The notes below the pieces were generated by a model that was given only the letters and a program-made list of their open reading frames with translations, made no database searches and was not told the origin of the DNA. From JAGVSR01 sp963786675 (GTDB lineage: Bacteria > Pseudomonadota > Alphaproteobacteria > Rhizobiales > Hyphomicrobiaceae), in assembly GCA_963786675.1 (NCBI GenBank), contig CAWAZY010000006.1:124001-188000 (forward strand): 64,000 nt of DNA, read 5' to 3'. This document shows, in pieces, positions 9,076-18,401 of this stretch; position 1 is the first letter of the stretch, and each line of letters begins with the position of its first letter. The position numbers were made by a program, and so were the translations under genes.

Positions 9076-10914
9076 TCAGTAAACGCGGGCCTTCGGCTCA
9101 ATGTAGCTGATTTCGTTGGTCAACGTCCGCGTGTGGACGGGGCGCGTATCCAGCCGGACGGTCTGCGTCGCATAGTCGGCGAAGGCCAGCGTATGCTTCA
9201 TCCAGACCACATCATCGCGCTTGGGATAGTCCTCGCGGGCGTGCGCGCCCCGGCTTTCCTTGCGGTTGGCCGCACCGGCGACCGTCACCGCGGCCTGGGC
9301 GATGAGGTTGTCGAATTCCAGGGTTTCGATCAGATCGGAATTCCAAACCAGTGACCGGTCCGTGACGCGGATATCGGCGGCGTCCTTCCAGACTTCCGCG
9401 ATCTTGCGCACGCCTTCCTCGAGCACTGGCCCATCCCGGAACACCGCGCAGTTTGCCTGCATCGTTTTCTGCATCCGCAAGCGCAAGGCGGCGGTCGGTG
9501 TCGTGCCGCTGGCATACCGGTAGCGGTCGAGGCGGGCGAGCGCGGGGTCAACCGAGTCCTTGGGCAGATCCAATTGCGCGGCCCGGCGCTCCACCGTATC
9601 GGCGCAGCGCAGAGCTGCCGCGCGTCCGAACACCACCAGATCGATCAGCGAATTCGAACCCAGGCGGTTGGCGCCATGCACCGACACGCACGCCGCTTCG
9701 CCAATGGCCATCAACCCCGGCACGACGTGATCGGGATTGCCGCCCTTCAGGGTCAGGACTTCACCGTGATAGTTGGTCGGGATACCGCCCATGTTGTAGT
9801 GCACCGTCGGAATGACGGGGATCGGCTGGCGCCTGAGGTCCACGCCGGCGAAAATCTTGGCGCTCTCGGTGATGCCCGGCAGTCGTTCGCCCAGGATCTT
9901 GGGATCGAGATGATCGAGGTGGAGGAAAATGTGGTCGCCCTCCGGTCCGACGCCGCGTCCTTCGCGGATTTCGATCGTCATCGACCGGGAAACGACATCG
10001 CGCGAGGCCAGATCCTTGGCGTGCGGCGCGTAGCGTTCCATGAACCGCTCGCCCTTGGAATTCGTGAGATACCCGCCTTCGCCGCGAGCCCCCTCGGTGA
10101 TCAGCACGCCCGCGCCGTAGATGCCGGTCGGGTGGAACTGCACGAACTCCATGTCTTGCAGCGCCAGGCCGGCACGCAGCACCATGGCATTCCCGTCACC
10201 CGTGCACGTATGCGCGGACGTGGCCGAGAAGTAGGCGCGGCCGTAACCGCCGGTCGCTAGAATGGTGCGCTTGGCGCGGAAGCGGTGGATGCTGCCGTCT
10301 TCCATGTTCATGGCCAGGAGACCGCGGCAAGCGCCCTCCCGATCCATGATGAGATCGAGCGCGAAATACTCCACGAAAAACTCGGCCGAATGCCGCAGCG
10401 ACTGCCCGTAGAGCGTGTGCAGCATGGCGTGGCCGGTCCGGTCGGCGGCTGCGCAGGTGCGCTGGACAGGCGGGCCTTCGCCGTACTCCGTATAGTGTCC
10501 GCCGAAGGGGCGCTGATAGATGCGGCCATCTTCCGTCCGGCTGAACGGCACGCCGTAGTGATCGAGTTCGTAGACGGCTTCGGGCGCGTTCCGGCACAGG
10601 TATTCGATGGCGTCTTGGTCGCCCAGCCAGTCGGCACCCTTGACGGTGTCGTACATATGCCAGCGCCAGTTATCGGGTCCCATGTTGGACAGCGATGCCG
10701 CAATGCCGCCCTGTGCGGCGACCGTGTGCGACCGCGTCGGAAACACTTTGGTGACGCACGCCGTCTTCAGGCCTGCCTCGGCACAGCCCAGCGTGGCCCG
10801 CAGGCCCGCGCCGCCGGCGCCCACGACAACGACATCGTAGGTGTGATCAACGATCGCGTAGGCCTTGCCACCCACGGCCGCCGCCGCTGCTGCACCGTTC
10901 GACTTACCAGCCAT
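9076..10914 (-). CDS. sdhA: Succinate dehydrogenase flavoprotein subunit
   Basis: Catalytic flavoprotein of complex II, oxidising succinate to fumarate. The 612-residue protein has the FAD-binding GAGGAG (residues 32-37) and RSHTVAAQGG, whose His63 is the family's covalent FAD attachment site. HPTGIYGAGVLITEGARGEGG and the C-terminal fumarate-reductase domain ending YIEPKARVY are also typical. It follows sdhD by 7 bases. The operon order here is sdhC-sdhD-sdhA-unknown-sdhB. Confidence 0.98.
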   Translation of the reverse strand: MAGKSNGAAAAAAVGGKAYAIVDHTYDVVVVGAGGAGLRATLGCAEAGLKTACVTKVFPTRSHTVAAQGGIAASLSNMGPDNWRWHMYDTVKGADWLGDQDAIEYLCRNAPEAVYELDHYGVPFSRTEDGRIYQRPFGGHYTEYGEGPPVQRTCAAADRTGHAMLHTLYGQSLRHSAEFFVEYFALDLIMDREGACRGLLAMNMEDGSIHRFRAKRTILATGGYGRAYFSATSAHTCTGDGNAMVLRAGLALQDMEFVQFHPTGIYGAGVLITEGARGEGGYLTNSKGERFMERYAPHAKDLASRDVVSRSMTIEIREGRGVGPEGDHIFLHLDHLDPKILGERLPGITESAKIFAGVDLRRQPIPVIPTVHYNMGGIPTNYHGEVLTLKGGNPDHVVPGLMAIGEAACVSVHGANRLGSNSLIDLVVFGRAAALRCADTVERRAAQLDLPKDSVDPALARLDRYRYASGTTPTAALRLRMQKTMQANCAVFRDGPVLEEGVRKIAEVWKDAADIRVTDRSLVWNSDLIETLEFDNLIAQAAVTVAGAANRKESRGAHAREDYPKRDDVVWMKHTLAFADYATQTVRLDTRPVHTRTLTNEISYIEPKARVY

Positions 10915-10921
10915 TCTGCAC

Positions 10922-11302
10922 TCAAGCTCCGAGAAACAGTTTCAGGACGGCCAGGATGCTGGCCGCACCCACGCTCACCGCGAAGAATGTGTTGAGCATC
11001 AGCAGCGCGATCTTGGCGCCTTCACCGTGCACGTAATCCTCAATGATGGTCTGCATGCCCAGGCGCATGTGGATCATGCCTGAGAGGAGCAACAGCATCA
11101 GCGGCAACGCGACAGCCGGATGTCCCAACGTCTGCGCCGCCGTGGCATGATCCGCCCCGGCCAGTTTGACAAGCAGCCAGACCAGAAACAGCGACAGCAC
11201 GAGATTTGCGACGCCCGTGACGCGTTGTTTCCAGAAATGATCCGCACCTTCCTTGGCCGAACCCAGCCCGCGTGCAGTCTTTAAGGGCGTTCGCAGCGAC
11301 AT
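10922..11302 (-). CDS. sdhD: Succinate dehydrogenase membrane anchor subunit
   Basis: Small hydrophobic anchor subunit of complex II, holding heme b and the quinone site with SdhC. The 126-residue protein has three hydrophobic segments. HMRLGMQTIIEDYVHGEGAK contains the heme-region histidine, and the adjacent DY motif is typical of alphaproteobacterial SdhD. It lies between sdhC and sdhA with gaps of 3 and 7 bases. Confidence 0.92.
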   Translation of the reverse strand: MSLRTPLKTARGLGSAKEGADHFWKQRVTGVANLVLSLFLVWLLVKLAGADHATAAQTLGHPAVALPLMLLLLSGMIHMRLGMQTIIEDYVHGEGAKIALLMLNTFFAVSVGAASILAVLKLFLGA

Positions 11303-11305
11303 GGA

Positions 11306-11725
11306 TCACAGGCCTCCGAGAGCTTGAATGACCAACACCCAGACCACTCCGGTCAGGACAGCCGATCCGGCTATGGTGCCCCAAGACAGCAGATCGACGG
11401 TTGGCAGATCGTAGCCGACGCCGAAGTCCCAAATGAAATGCCGGATACCGCCGAGCGCATGGTGGATGAGAGCCCATGTATACCCGAAGAGCACGATCTT
11501 GCCGGGCCAAGTCGCCAGGAGCCCGCTGATCCACGCAAAGGCGTCCGGTCCGGATGCGGCAGCCATGAGCCACGCCGCCAAAATGAGCGTGCCGGCATAC
11601 AGGGCCACCCCGGTCAGCCGATGCAGGATCGACATCACCATGTTGATGAGCGGCGTATAGATTTGCAGGTGCGGCGACAATGGGCGTTCGATTTTCGCGC
11701 CGCGACCTGTGGTGGCGTCAGTCAT
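11306..11725 (-). CDS. sdhC: Succinate dehydrogenase cytochrome b556 subunit
   Basis: Cytochrome b subunit of complex II. The start at MTDATTGRGAK is preferred over an upstream in-frame ATG at 11848 because RPLSPHLQIY, the conserved N-terminal motif, follows shortly and a G-rich Shine-Dalgarno-like stretch precedes it. The 139-residue product has SILHRLTGV in the first helix, HHALGGIRHFIWD with the heme-ligand histidine, and three membrane helices. First gene of the sdh operon. Confidence 0.93.
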   Translation of the reverse strand: MTDATTGRGAKIERPLSPHLQIYTPLINMVMSILHRLTGVALYAGTLILAAWLMAAASGPDAFAWISGLLATWPGKIVLFGYTWALIHHALGGIRHFIWDFGVGYDLPTVDLLSWGTIAGSAVLTGVVWVLVIQALGGL

Positions 11726-11860
11726 TCCGTCCCCCGGACTGCCGATGATCAGCCGCGGTTCTAGCCGCTTGAGGACGTTGCCGCAATTTGCCAGAGCGGC
11801 GCATGAGGGCGGTTCCGGGCCTTGCGGCCACCTGAACGGCTCGCCCATTAGTCGAAGAGA

Positions 11861-12838
11861 CTAGTCCAGAGACGCAATGATGGCCCGGGCCAGACCCTGG
11901 CCGCTCTCATACGCATGCTCGGCCAGACGGCCGAGGCACCAATCGCCCGCCGCGCCCACTTTTTGGGCATCCGAATAGAGAAACGTCTCGCCCAGGGCGT
12001 GTTCCACGAGGCCATTCCGCCACAGGTGGGCCGCTTTTCGTGACGGACGCACCGGCGGCAGCCCGAGGGCATGGGACGCCTCGCTCCACAGTTCATCAGC
12101 GATGGTATCGGGATCGACGTCCTCGGTCTCTCGGCTCCATGACGGCGAGGCATGAATGACGATCGTCTCGCCTCGGGCCGACCGGCTAGGCTTGGTGTTA
12201 TTGCGGGCGATCCAGCGAATGGTTTCGCTCATATCCGAAAACACGTCCTGTTCTGGCAGGACGCGTTCCTCGAATTGAATCATCAAGGCCCAGCACGGCG
12301 CCATGCGGACACGGGACATCATGGAGGACAACTCCTCGACCCGCCCCAGCAGGAGCCGCGCCTCGGGCGCGGGGACGGCGACCGCGACCGCCGCGAAGGG
12401 TCCCACATTCGTTTCGTCGTCGAACCAGATACGCCAGCCCTTGTCGACCTGTTCCAGCGTGTGCACTTTGCGGGCGGTTTGAATGCGGAGGCTTTCCGTC
12501 AGCGGCCGCACGATGGAGGCCATGCCGGGCGTGCCGACATACCAAGGCAGCATCTGCCCGCCGCCTTCAGGACCGCTAATTTTGGAACGGGGGGTCCAGC
12601 GGGCCGCATAGCCCAGACCCGCGACCTCATCGATGAACGCCCGGAAGTCGCTCGTTCGCGATGTGACGTACTGGGCGCCGTAGTCGAAACTTTCCAGGCC
12701 CACGCGCGCTGTTGCCAGCCGCCCGCCGATGACGCGCTCCTGCTCGAAGACTTCTACGAAATGACCCGCCCGCCGCAGATTGCGGGCGCAGGTCAGGCCC
12801 GCGAGCCCGGCTCCGATGACGGCGACTTTCAAAGTCAC
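11861..12838 (-). CDS. NAD(P)/FAD-dependent oxidoreductase (renalase/amine-oxidase-like)
   Basis: A 325-residue flavoprotein with an N-terminal Rossmann motif AVIGAGLAGLTCAR, the glutamate-ended second strand EVFEQ, and GGRLATAR, all typical of the amine oxidase/renalase-like group. A GTG start at 12838 is chosen because ggagg lies 6 bases upstream and the dinucleotide motif begins right after. The substrate is unknown. It lies upstream of sdhC in the same direction but 135 bases away, so its link to the sdh operon is not clear. Confidence 0.85.
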   Translation of the reverse strand: MTLKVAVIGAGLAGLTCARNLRRAGHFVEVFEQERVIGGRLATARVGLESFDYGAQYVTSRTSDFRAFIDEVAGLGYAARWTPRSKISGPEGGGQMLPWYVGTPGMASIVRPLTESLRIQTARKVHTLEQVDKGWRIWFDDETNVGPFAAVAVAVPAPEARLLLGRVEELSSMMSRVRMAPCWALMIQFEERVLPEQDVFSDMSETIRWIARNNTKPSRSARGETIVIHASPSWSRETEDVDPDTIADELWSEASHALGLPPVRPSRKAAHLWRNGLVEHALGETFLYSDAQKVGAAGDWCLGRLAEHAYESGQGLARAIIASLD

Positions 12839-13141
12839 AAGCGACCTCCGGATCGCAGGCGCACACATCGTTGACCAGCGATGTACACCTTAGCACGTAT
12901 GCGGATTAACCGAGATGGCATGAACACTCAGGCGAGGGCTTCCGTCCGAAATACGCATCGGAACGGCTAGAAAAGGGATGACGCAAACTGGTGCGGGACC
13001 ACCGGCTCGGATCGGACACAATCCCTAACGCAACATTGCGAATATTGGCTTAATAAAAGCGAAACTCAATCTTCACACAAGGGGTTAGACCCTAGGCGAG
13101 GACGAGGCAGACTTCCTTTAGAAATTTAAATCTGCGCACAA
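12839..13141. other. Intergenic region upstream of the FAD oxidoreductase
   Basis: About 300 bases with no gene. The part from 13020 to 13140 is AT-rich (for example ggcttaataaaagcg and agaaatttaaatc) and lies just past the stop of the mesaconyl-CoA hydratase. It probably holds the leftward promoter of the FAD oxidoreductase; no clear terminator hairpin was seen. Confidence 0.4.
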
Positions 13142-14200
13142 CTATCGTGGCAAAACCACCCAAGCGTCGAAATCGAGAATGACGCCGTCGGCATATTCGC
13201 CGCTCTCCTTTTTCAGCGGAAATGCCGAACAATCCTGATTTTTTACCGCAACAAGCCGGATGCGAAGCGCCCCGATGTCGTCGCGACCCGGGATTTCGGC
13301 CTTCTCCAGGATTTCCGACCAGGCATAGACGGTATCGCCGGCAAAAAGCGGCGCGACATGCCGGCCGCCGTTGATAGCGGCAAGATGGAAGGCATTGTTC
13401 AATCCATTGAATGACAATGCTCGCGCCAGGGAAATGACCACGCCGCCATAAATGATGCGCTTGCCGAACCGGCCCTTGGACTCGGTGTGTTGATTGAAAT
13501 GCACCTTGGCGGTGTTCTGATAGAGCCGCGTCGCCATCTGGTGCTCGGCTTCCTCGATCGTCATGCCATCGACGTGGTTGATCCGCTCGCCGGCTTCGTA
13601 GTCGCCCCACCGGTAGGGGCTACCCGCCAAGGCGGTGTCATAGGCCTTTGCGTCGATCCGCGGCACGGCGTGCCCCAATTCAGACGGATCGATGCGATCG
13701 GGAAGCTTCGGCACGACCGGTTCGGCAACGGGCGCCGCCTTGTCGCGTTTGCGGACCATGACCCAGCGGACGTATTCGAGCACGACCTCGCCATGCTGGT
13801 TGCGGCCCGTTGAGCGCACATAGACAGTGCCTGTCTCGCGGTTGGAATTTTCCTTGAGGCCGATCACCTCCGAGACGGTGGACAGCGTATCGCCTGGGTA
13901 GGCCGGCTTCAGAAAGCGCCCGCTCGCGTAGCCGAGGTTCGCAATGGCATTGAGCGAAATGTCGGGAACCGTCTTGCCGAACACGACGTGGAAGGTCAGC
14001 AGATCGTCCAGCGGTGCGCGGGGATAGCCGATCGCCTTGGCGAACGTATCCGAAGATTGCACAGCGAACCGTGGCCCATAGAGGCTCATGTACATGGCCG
14101 CGTCGCCCTCGGTGACCGTGCGCGGCGTGGCGTGCGTAAGGATCTGCCCGAAGGTGTAATCCTCGAAGAAATTGCCCGCATTGGTTTTTGTCGTGGTCAT
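13142..14200 (-). CDS. mch: Mesaconyl-CoA hydratase (MaoC-like double hotdog)
   Basis: MaoC-domain hydratase of the type that interconverts mesaconyl-CoA and beta-methylmalyl-CoA in the ethylmalonyl-CoA pathway of acetyl-CoA assimilation. The 352-residue protein closely resembles the characterised alphaproteobacterial enzyme as I recall it: NFFEDYTFGQ near the start, HATPRTVTEGD, FGKTVPDISLNAIANLGYA, YVRWVMVRKRD, DGMTIEEAEH and FNGLNNAFH. The two hotdog halves are at about residues 1-165 and 185-350. The CitE-like lyase lies 189 bases upstream in the same direction, which fits a CoA-ester pathway. Confidence 0.88.
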   Translation of the reverse strand: MTTTKTNAGNFFEDYTFGQILTHATPRTVTEGDAAMYMSLYGPRFAVQSSDTFAKAIGYPRAPLDDLLTFHVVFGKTVPDISLNAIANLGYASGRFLKPAYPGDTLSTVSEVIGLKENSNRETGTVYVRSTGRNQHGEVVLEYVRWVMVRKRDKAAPVAEPVVPKLPDRIDPSELGHAVPRIDAKAYDTALAGSPYRWGDYEAGERINHVDGMTIEEAEHQMATRLYQNTAKVHFNQHTESKGRFGKRIIYGGVVISLARALSFNGLNNAFHLAAINGGRHVAPLFAGDTVYAWSEILEKAEIPGRDDIGALRIRLVAVKNQDCSAFPLKKESGEYADGVILDFDAWVVLPR

Positions 14201-14389
14201 GGATTTGCGCTCTATGAATTGGGCCGCTCAATGCGCCGGCTTATGGACGTTTCCGTGCCGATTAGTCGGTCCTGTGCGGCCTGTCGACCCCCAAGCCGGT
14301 AATGGCGGGGCCGCGGGGGCCTGCCGATCGTCGCAGCGCACGGTCCGCGCGGCCATCGATGCGCCGTCGGCAACCGATTGCGGCCGACA

Positions 14390-15283
14390 TCAGAACCAGT
14401 CGTCGATCTCGCGCACGGCATGTGCAATGGCGGCCGTGCGGCGGGCCATCACGAGATGCAAGCGCTCCACCATTTTGCCTTCGACCGTGATGACCCCCTT
14501 GTGGGCATTTGCCGGCTGGGAGAACGCGTCGATGATCTTGCGAGCCCAGGCGATCTCATCCTCGGTCGGCGTGAAGACGTCGTTGCACGGCCCCACCTGT
14601 GAGGGATGGATCAGCGTCTTGCCATCCATACCCAGCGTGCGTCCATGCTCGCATTCCGAACGGAACCCGCCTTCGTCGCGGAAATCGTTGTAGACGCCAT
14701 CGATGATGTCGAGGCCATAGGCCCGGGCCGCCACGATGGTCAGCGCCAGCCAGGGAACGATGGCGAACCGATTGTTCAAGGCCCGAGCCCGCAACTCTTT
14801 CAACAGATCGTTGGTGCCCATCACCAGGCACTCGAGCCGGTTTTCCGGATCCATGGCCACGGCGGCGATCTCGCGCGCATTCAAAATCGCCTGCGGCGTC
14901 TCCATCATCGCCCACAGCCGGGTTTTCTCCGCGGCGTTGACCGATTTCAGGATCTTTGCCGAACTGATGATATCGCCGGGATGCGCCACTTTGGGGATCA
15001 GGATCGCATCCGGCGCGGCTTCGGCGGCGGCCAGCAGATCGGCCGTACCCCAGATCGTTTCCAGCGCATTCGTGCGGATCACAAGTTCGCGCCGTCCATA
15101 GCCGCCTTCCTTGACGGCGGCGCAAACCCGCGCCCGGGCCTCGAGCTTCGCTTCCGGAGCCACCAAATCTTCCAGATCGAGGATGACGGCATCCGCCGGA
15201 AGCGATTTCGCCTTCTCCAGCGCGCGGTCGTTGGCGCCGGGCATATAGAGAACGCTGCGGCGAGGCCGGATTTGCGAGGTCAT
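14390..15283 (-). CDS. CitE-like CoA-ester lyase (malyl-CoA lyase / thioesterase family)
   Basis: HpcH/HpaI-superfamily TIM-barrel enzyme of 297 residues. RRSVLYMPGAND and ILDLEDLVAPEAK give the CoA/metal-binding start, MMETPQAILNA supplies the metal-binding Glu, and GMDGKTLIHPSQ is the family's substrate segment. Its paralogues act as malyl-CoA/beta-methylmalyl-CoA lyase or (3S)-malyl-CoA thioesterase. The RSVLYMPG start resembles the shorter thioesterase/CitE group more than the classical lyase. Being next to mesaconyl-CoA hydratase supports a role in the ethylmalonyl-CoA pathway, but the exact reaction is not fixed by sequence. Confidence 0.85.
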   Translation of the reverse strand: MTSQIRPRRSVLYMPGANDRALEKAKSLPADAVILDLEDLVAPEAKLEARARVCAAVKEGGYGRRELVIRTNALETIWGTADLLAAAEAAPDAILIPKVAHPGDIISSAKILKSVNAAEKTRLWAMMETPQAILNAREIAAVAMDPENRLECLVMGTNDLLKELRARALNNRFAIVPWLALTIVAARAYGLDIIDGVYNDFRDEGGFRSECEHGRTLGMDGKTLIHPSQVGPCNDVFTPTEDEIAWARKIIDAFSQPANAHKGVITVEGKMVERLHLVMARRTAAIAHAVREIDDWF

Positions 15284-15394
15284 GACGGGGTCCCGAATTT
15301 ATTGTGCGGCGCAATATATGGCACACTGGGCGCGTTCACAAATCGACGTTGTGCGAATACGCTGGCGAGAACCTTGCCCGGAGCCGTCCCGCCT

Positions 15395-16234
15395 GTGACC
15401 CGAATTGTCGCACTCTCGTCCTATGTGGCTCACGGACACGTCGGTTTGTCCGCCTTCGTCTCCGTGCTTTCAGCCCAGGCGCACGAGGTCGTCGCGCTGC
15501 CCACGGTCATCCTCTCCAACCACGCCGGACTGCCTCATGTGGGCGGGTTCGCGGTGCCGGTCTCCGACATCGACGCCATGGTCGATGCACTGGAAGCCAA
15601 CGGCACGCTGGCCTGCGCGGGTACCCTTCTCACCGGGTACCTGCCGAGCGCGGGCCATGTGGCGGCAGCCGTTCGGCTGGTGGCGCGTTTGCGGGCCGCC
15701 AATCCCAACGCCTATATTGTTTGCGATCCTGTGCTGGGGGATTGGCCCAAGGGGCTCTACATCGATGCGCAAGCGGCAAGCGCGCTCCGGGACGACCTGC
15801 TGCCCCTGGCGAACCTCGCGACACCCAACGCCTTCGAACTAGAATGGCTGAGCGGCCAGCCGGCCGGCGATGCGGCCCAGGCCATCGCAGCGGCGCGCGC
15901 GCTGCCGTGCCAGCGGGTGCTGGCGACATCAATTCCTGACGGCGCCGCGCAGGTGGCCACGGTGCTCGTCGACGAGGCCGCTGCCGCGGCCATCAGCTGG
16001 CCGCGCTTTGCCGATGTGCCCCACGGTCCCGGCGATCTGTTGGCCGGACTTGTCACATCGCTCCTCGCCAGCGGTGCGACACTTCGAGTGGCCGTAGAGC
16101 GTGCCTGTACCGCCCTGGAGATCGTGTTGAAGCGGAGCAGGGGGCGGGGCGAACTCGATTTGTCGCCGCTGATCGGACGAGAACTGCCCCCCGCCGGGCT
16201 GACCCTCGTGCCCCTGGCATCTCCAGTTGCCTGA
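15395..16234 (+). CDS. pdxY: Pyridoxal kinase-like protein (PdxY family)
   Basis: Ribokinase-superfamily kinase expected to phosphorylate pyridoxal to PLP in the salvage pathway. A GTG at 15395 gives VTRIVALSSYVAHGHVG, which matches the PdxY start where substrate binding begins, and a length of 279 residues. SNHAG follows the first strands, CDPVLGD the central part, and HGPGDLLAGL the anion-hole/catalytic Asp. The frame is open far upstream, but that extension runs antisense to the CitE-like gene and is rejected. Divergent from that gene. Confidence 0.85.
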   Translation: MTRIVALSSYVAHGHVGLSAFVSVLSAQAHEVVALPTVILSNHAGLPHVGGFAVPVSDIDAMVDALEANGTLACAGTLLTGYLPSAGHVAAAVRLVARLRAANPNAYIVCDPVLGDWPKGLYIDAQAASALRDDLLPLANLATPNAFELEWLSGQPAGDAAQAIAAARALPCQRVLATSIPDGAAQVATVLVDEAAAAAISWPRFADVPHGPGDLLAGLVTSLLASGATLRVAVERACTALEIVLKRSRGRGELDLSPLIGRELPPAGLTLVPLASPVA

Positions 16235-16259
16235 CCCCCGGTATCTCAGCCCCAGGTGT

Positions 16260-16285
16260 TTAAGACCAATACCTCTGGTCCTTAA
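16260..16285. terminator. Hairpin between pdxY and nhaA
   Basis: Imperfect inverted repeat ttaagacca / tggtccttaa with one bulged base, 25 bases after the pdxY stop. No T-run follows, so it may be a weak terminator or a regulatory site for nhaA. Confidence 0.35.
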
Positions 16286-16378
16286 GCGGCGCACCCGCGC
16301 GGCAGTCGCTTGCGTCATTGCGGCCGAGCCGTTACCTCGCTGATCGGGACCGGGCACCCGATCCGAGGGGGAACCAAG

Positions 16379-17608
16379 ATGAAAATGCACCGCATGAAAC
16401 CAAGCTTCGCGGGAGCATTGGCATTCGCCCGTCATGAAGCCGCCGGCGGCGTGTTTCTTTTGGGCGCGGCAATCATCGCGCTCTTGGTCGCCAATTCGCA
16501 GTTGAAGCCCCTCTACGATGCGCTTCTCGAAACCCACGTCAGCATCCGCATTGGCGAGTTTGGTCTCGACAAGAATCTCCTCCACTGGATCAACGACGGA
16601 CTGATGGCCGTCTTCTTTTTTCTCGTAGGGCTTGAGATCAAACGCGAGTTGAGAGTCGGCGAACTATCGACCTCGCGCCAAGCAGCTCTGCCGTTTGCTG
16701 CAGCCCTTGGTGGCATGGTCGCGCCGGCTCTGATTTATCTTTACGTCAACTACGATATGCCCGGCGCGCTGCACGGCTGGGCAATCCCGACGGCGACCGA
16801 TATAGCGTTCGCGGTCGGTGCGCTGGCTCTGCTGGGGACACGCGCGCCACCGGCACTCAAAGTCTTTCTGCTTGCTCTCGCCATCATCGACGATCTGGGC
16901 GCGATCATCATCATTGCGATATTCTACACCTCCAAACTTTCGCTGTCGGCCCTCGCCCTGGCGCTCGGCGGCATCGCGTTGCTGTTCCTTCTCAATCTGC
17001 GGGGCGTCGTGCGGCTGGCCCCCTTTGTCCTCGTCGGCTTCATCGTCTGGCTTTGTGTCCTGGAATCGGGCGTGCATGCCACGCTGGCAGGCGTCATCAC
17101 CGCGTTTGCCGTCCCACTCGATGTCAACACGGCGATCGACAAGCGTGGCGGCGTGACGGGGGTCGGCGAATTGATGGAGGCCTTACATCCCTGGGTGACA
17201 TTCCTCGTGCTGCCGCTCTTCGCCTTCGCCAACGCGGGCGTGAACTTGAGTGGCGTAAACGCGGACATGCTGCTCAGTGGAATTCCACTAGGGATCGCCG
17301 CCGGTCTCGTCATCGGCAAACCTGTCGGCATCCTGCTTATGTCCTGGCTCACGACTGCCATCGGCGTCGCGGAACTGCCGCAGGGGACCCGATGGGCGCA
17401 CATGGTCGGCGCTGGCTTCCTAGCCGGCATCGGTTTCACCATGAGCCTGTTCATCGGAACGCTCGCTTTTCCTGATCCCGCGCGCGCCGCCGACATCCGG
17501 ATTGGCGTTCTCGGAGGATCCATGGTCGCCGCTGTGATTGGCTATTTGCTGCTTGCCCGGCTGGCAAAGGTGCGACCCAACGGCCAAGAGGTGATGCCAA
17601 ACGGGTAG
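16379..17608 (+). CDS. nhaA: Na+/H+ antiporter NhaA
   Basis: Inner-membrane antiporter exchanging internal sodium for external protons. ATG at 16379 follows gaggggg; 409 residues with about 12 hydrophobic segments. Diagnostic motifs are GLEIKREL, TATDIAFA (Asp141) and the ion-binding pair in AIIDDLGAI (Asp171, Asp172), corresponding to Asp133, Asp163 and Asp164 of the E. coli protein by motif. The gene is separated by 130 bases from the beta-carbonic anhydrase downstream; both may serve pH and ion homeostasis. Confidence 0.95.
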   Translation: MKMHRMKPSFAGALAFARHEAAGGVFLLGAAIIALLVANSQLKPLYDALLETHVSIRIGEFGLDKNLLHWINDGLMAVFFFLVGLEIKRELRVGELSTSRQAALPFAAALGGMVAPALIYLYVNYDMPGALHGWAIPTATDIAFAVGALALLGTRAPPALKVFLLALAIIDDLGAIIIIAIFYTSKLSLSALALALGGIALLFLLNLRGVVRLAPFVLVGFIVWLCVLESGVHATLAGVITAFAVPLDVNTAIDKRGGVTGVGELMEALHPWVTFLVLPLFAFANAGVNLSGVNADMLLSGIPLGIAAGLVIGKPVGILLMSWLTTAIGVAELPQGTRWAHMVGAGFLAGIGFTMSLFIGTLAFPDPARAADIRIGVLGGSMVAAVIGYLLLARLAKVRPNGQEVMPNG

Positions 17609-17738
17609 CGGGACCCACCCGAATGGCCAGTTGGCGCAATCAATTCAATCGCTAGACTTGAGTTTCATCAAAGCAGTAACGCATGCGCCTGGGCGCCCAT
17701 ACGGTCGCCTTCAGCCATCCAGTGACGAGAGGCCGACG

Positions 17739-18377
17739 ATGTCTTCATTTCCAGAGTCGCTCACAGACCGGTATCGCCGCTTCAAGCACCGGATTTTTGT
17801 CCCAAACGCAGACCAGTACGAAGAGCTGGCCACCTACGGGCAAGATCCAAAGATCATGCTGATTTCCTGCTGTGACAGCCGGGTTGATCCCGAGACAATC
17901 TTCAATGCCATGCCGGGTGAGCTTTTCATCATCCGCAATGTGGCGAACCTCGTGCCTCCCTTTGAAACAAGCGGCAAGTTTCACGGTGTCAGCGCGGCCA
18001 TCGAGTTCGCAGTGCTGAATTTGCGCATCCAGCATCTCGTCGTCATGGGTCACTCGGGTTGCGGTGGTATCAAGGCCGCACTCGACCAGTCGGCCGCCAT
18101 CCAGACCGAGGCGCAGTTCATATCGCGCTGGATGTCGATGCTCGACGATGCGCGGCTGCGCGTTCTCGCCGCCAATCAGATGGGTTCATCGGATAAAAGG
18201 CTGGATGCTCTGGAGAAGGAAGGCGTCAAGACTTCAATCAAGAACTTGCGGACTTTCCCGTTCGTGGCCGAGCGCGAAACGAAGGGCAAGCTCAACCTCC
18301 ACGGCGCCCACTTCGATATCAAGAACGGCACGCTCACGATCCTCAATCACTCTCGTGGCGAGTTCTTTCCGCTGTGA
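17739..18377 (+). CDS. can: Beta-carbonic anhydrase
   Basis: Zinc enzyme interconverting carbon dioxide and bicarbonate. The 212-residue protein has the beta-class zinc set: Cys45 with the Asp-Arg dyad in CCDSRVDP, and His105/Cys108 in GHSGCGG. The start MSSFPESLTD is preferred to an upstream in-frame extension from 17631, because it follows agagg and family members begin near this point. It converges on ccmG with a 24-base gap. Confidence 0.95.
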   Translation: MSSFPESLTDRYRRFKHRIFVPNADQYEELATYGQDPKIMLISCCDSRVDPETIFNAMPGELFIIRNVANLVPPFETSGKFHGVSAAIEFAVLNLRIQHLVVMGHSGCGGIKAALDQSAAIQTEAQFISRWMSMLDDARLRVLAANQMGSSDKRLDALEKEGVKTSIKNLRTFPFVAERETKGKLNLHGAHFDIKNGTLTILNHSRGEFFPL

Positions 18378-18401
18378 TGACGACGTGGTCGCGGTGTGCG
18401 T

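Noticed and set aside
14606..15394. N-terminal extension of the PdxY-like frame
   Set aside because: Runs antisense through the CitE-like lyase; the family begins at the GTG at 15395.
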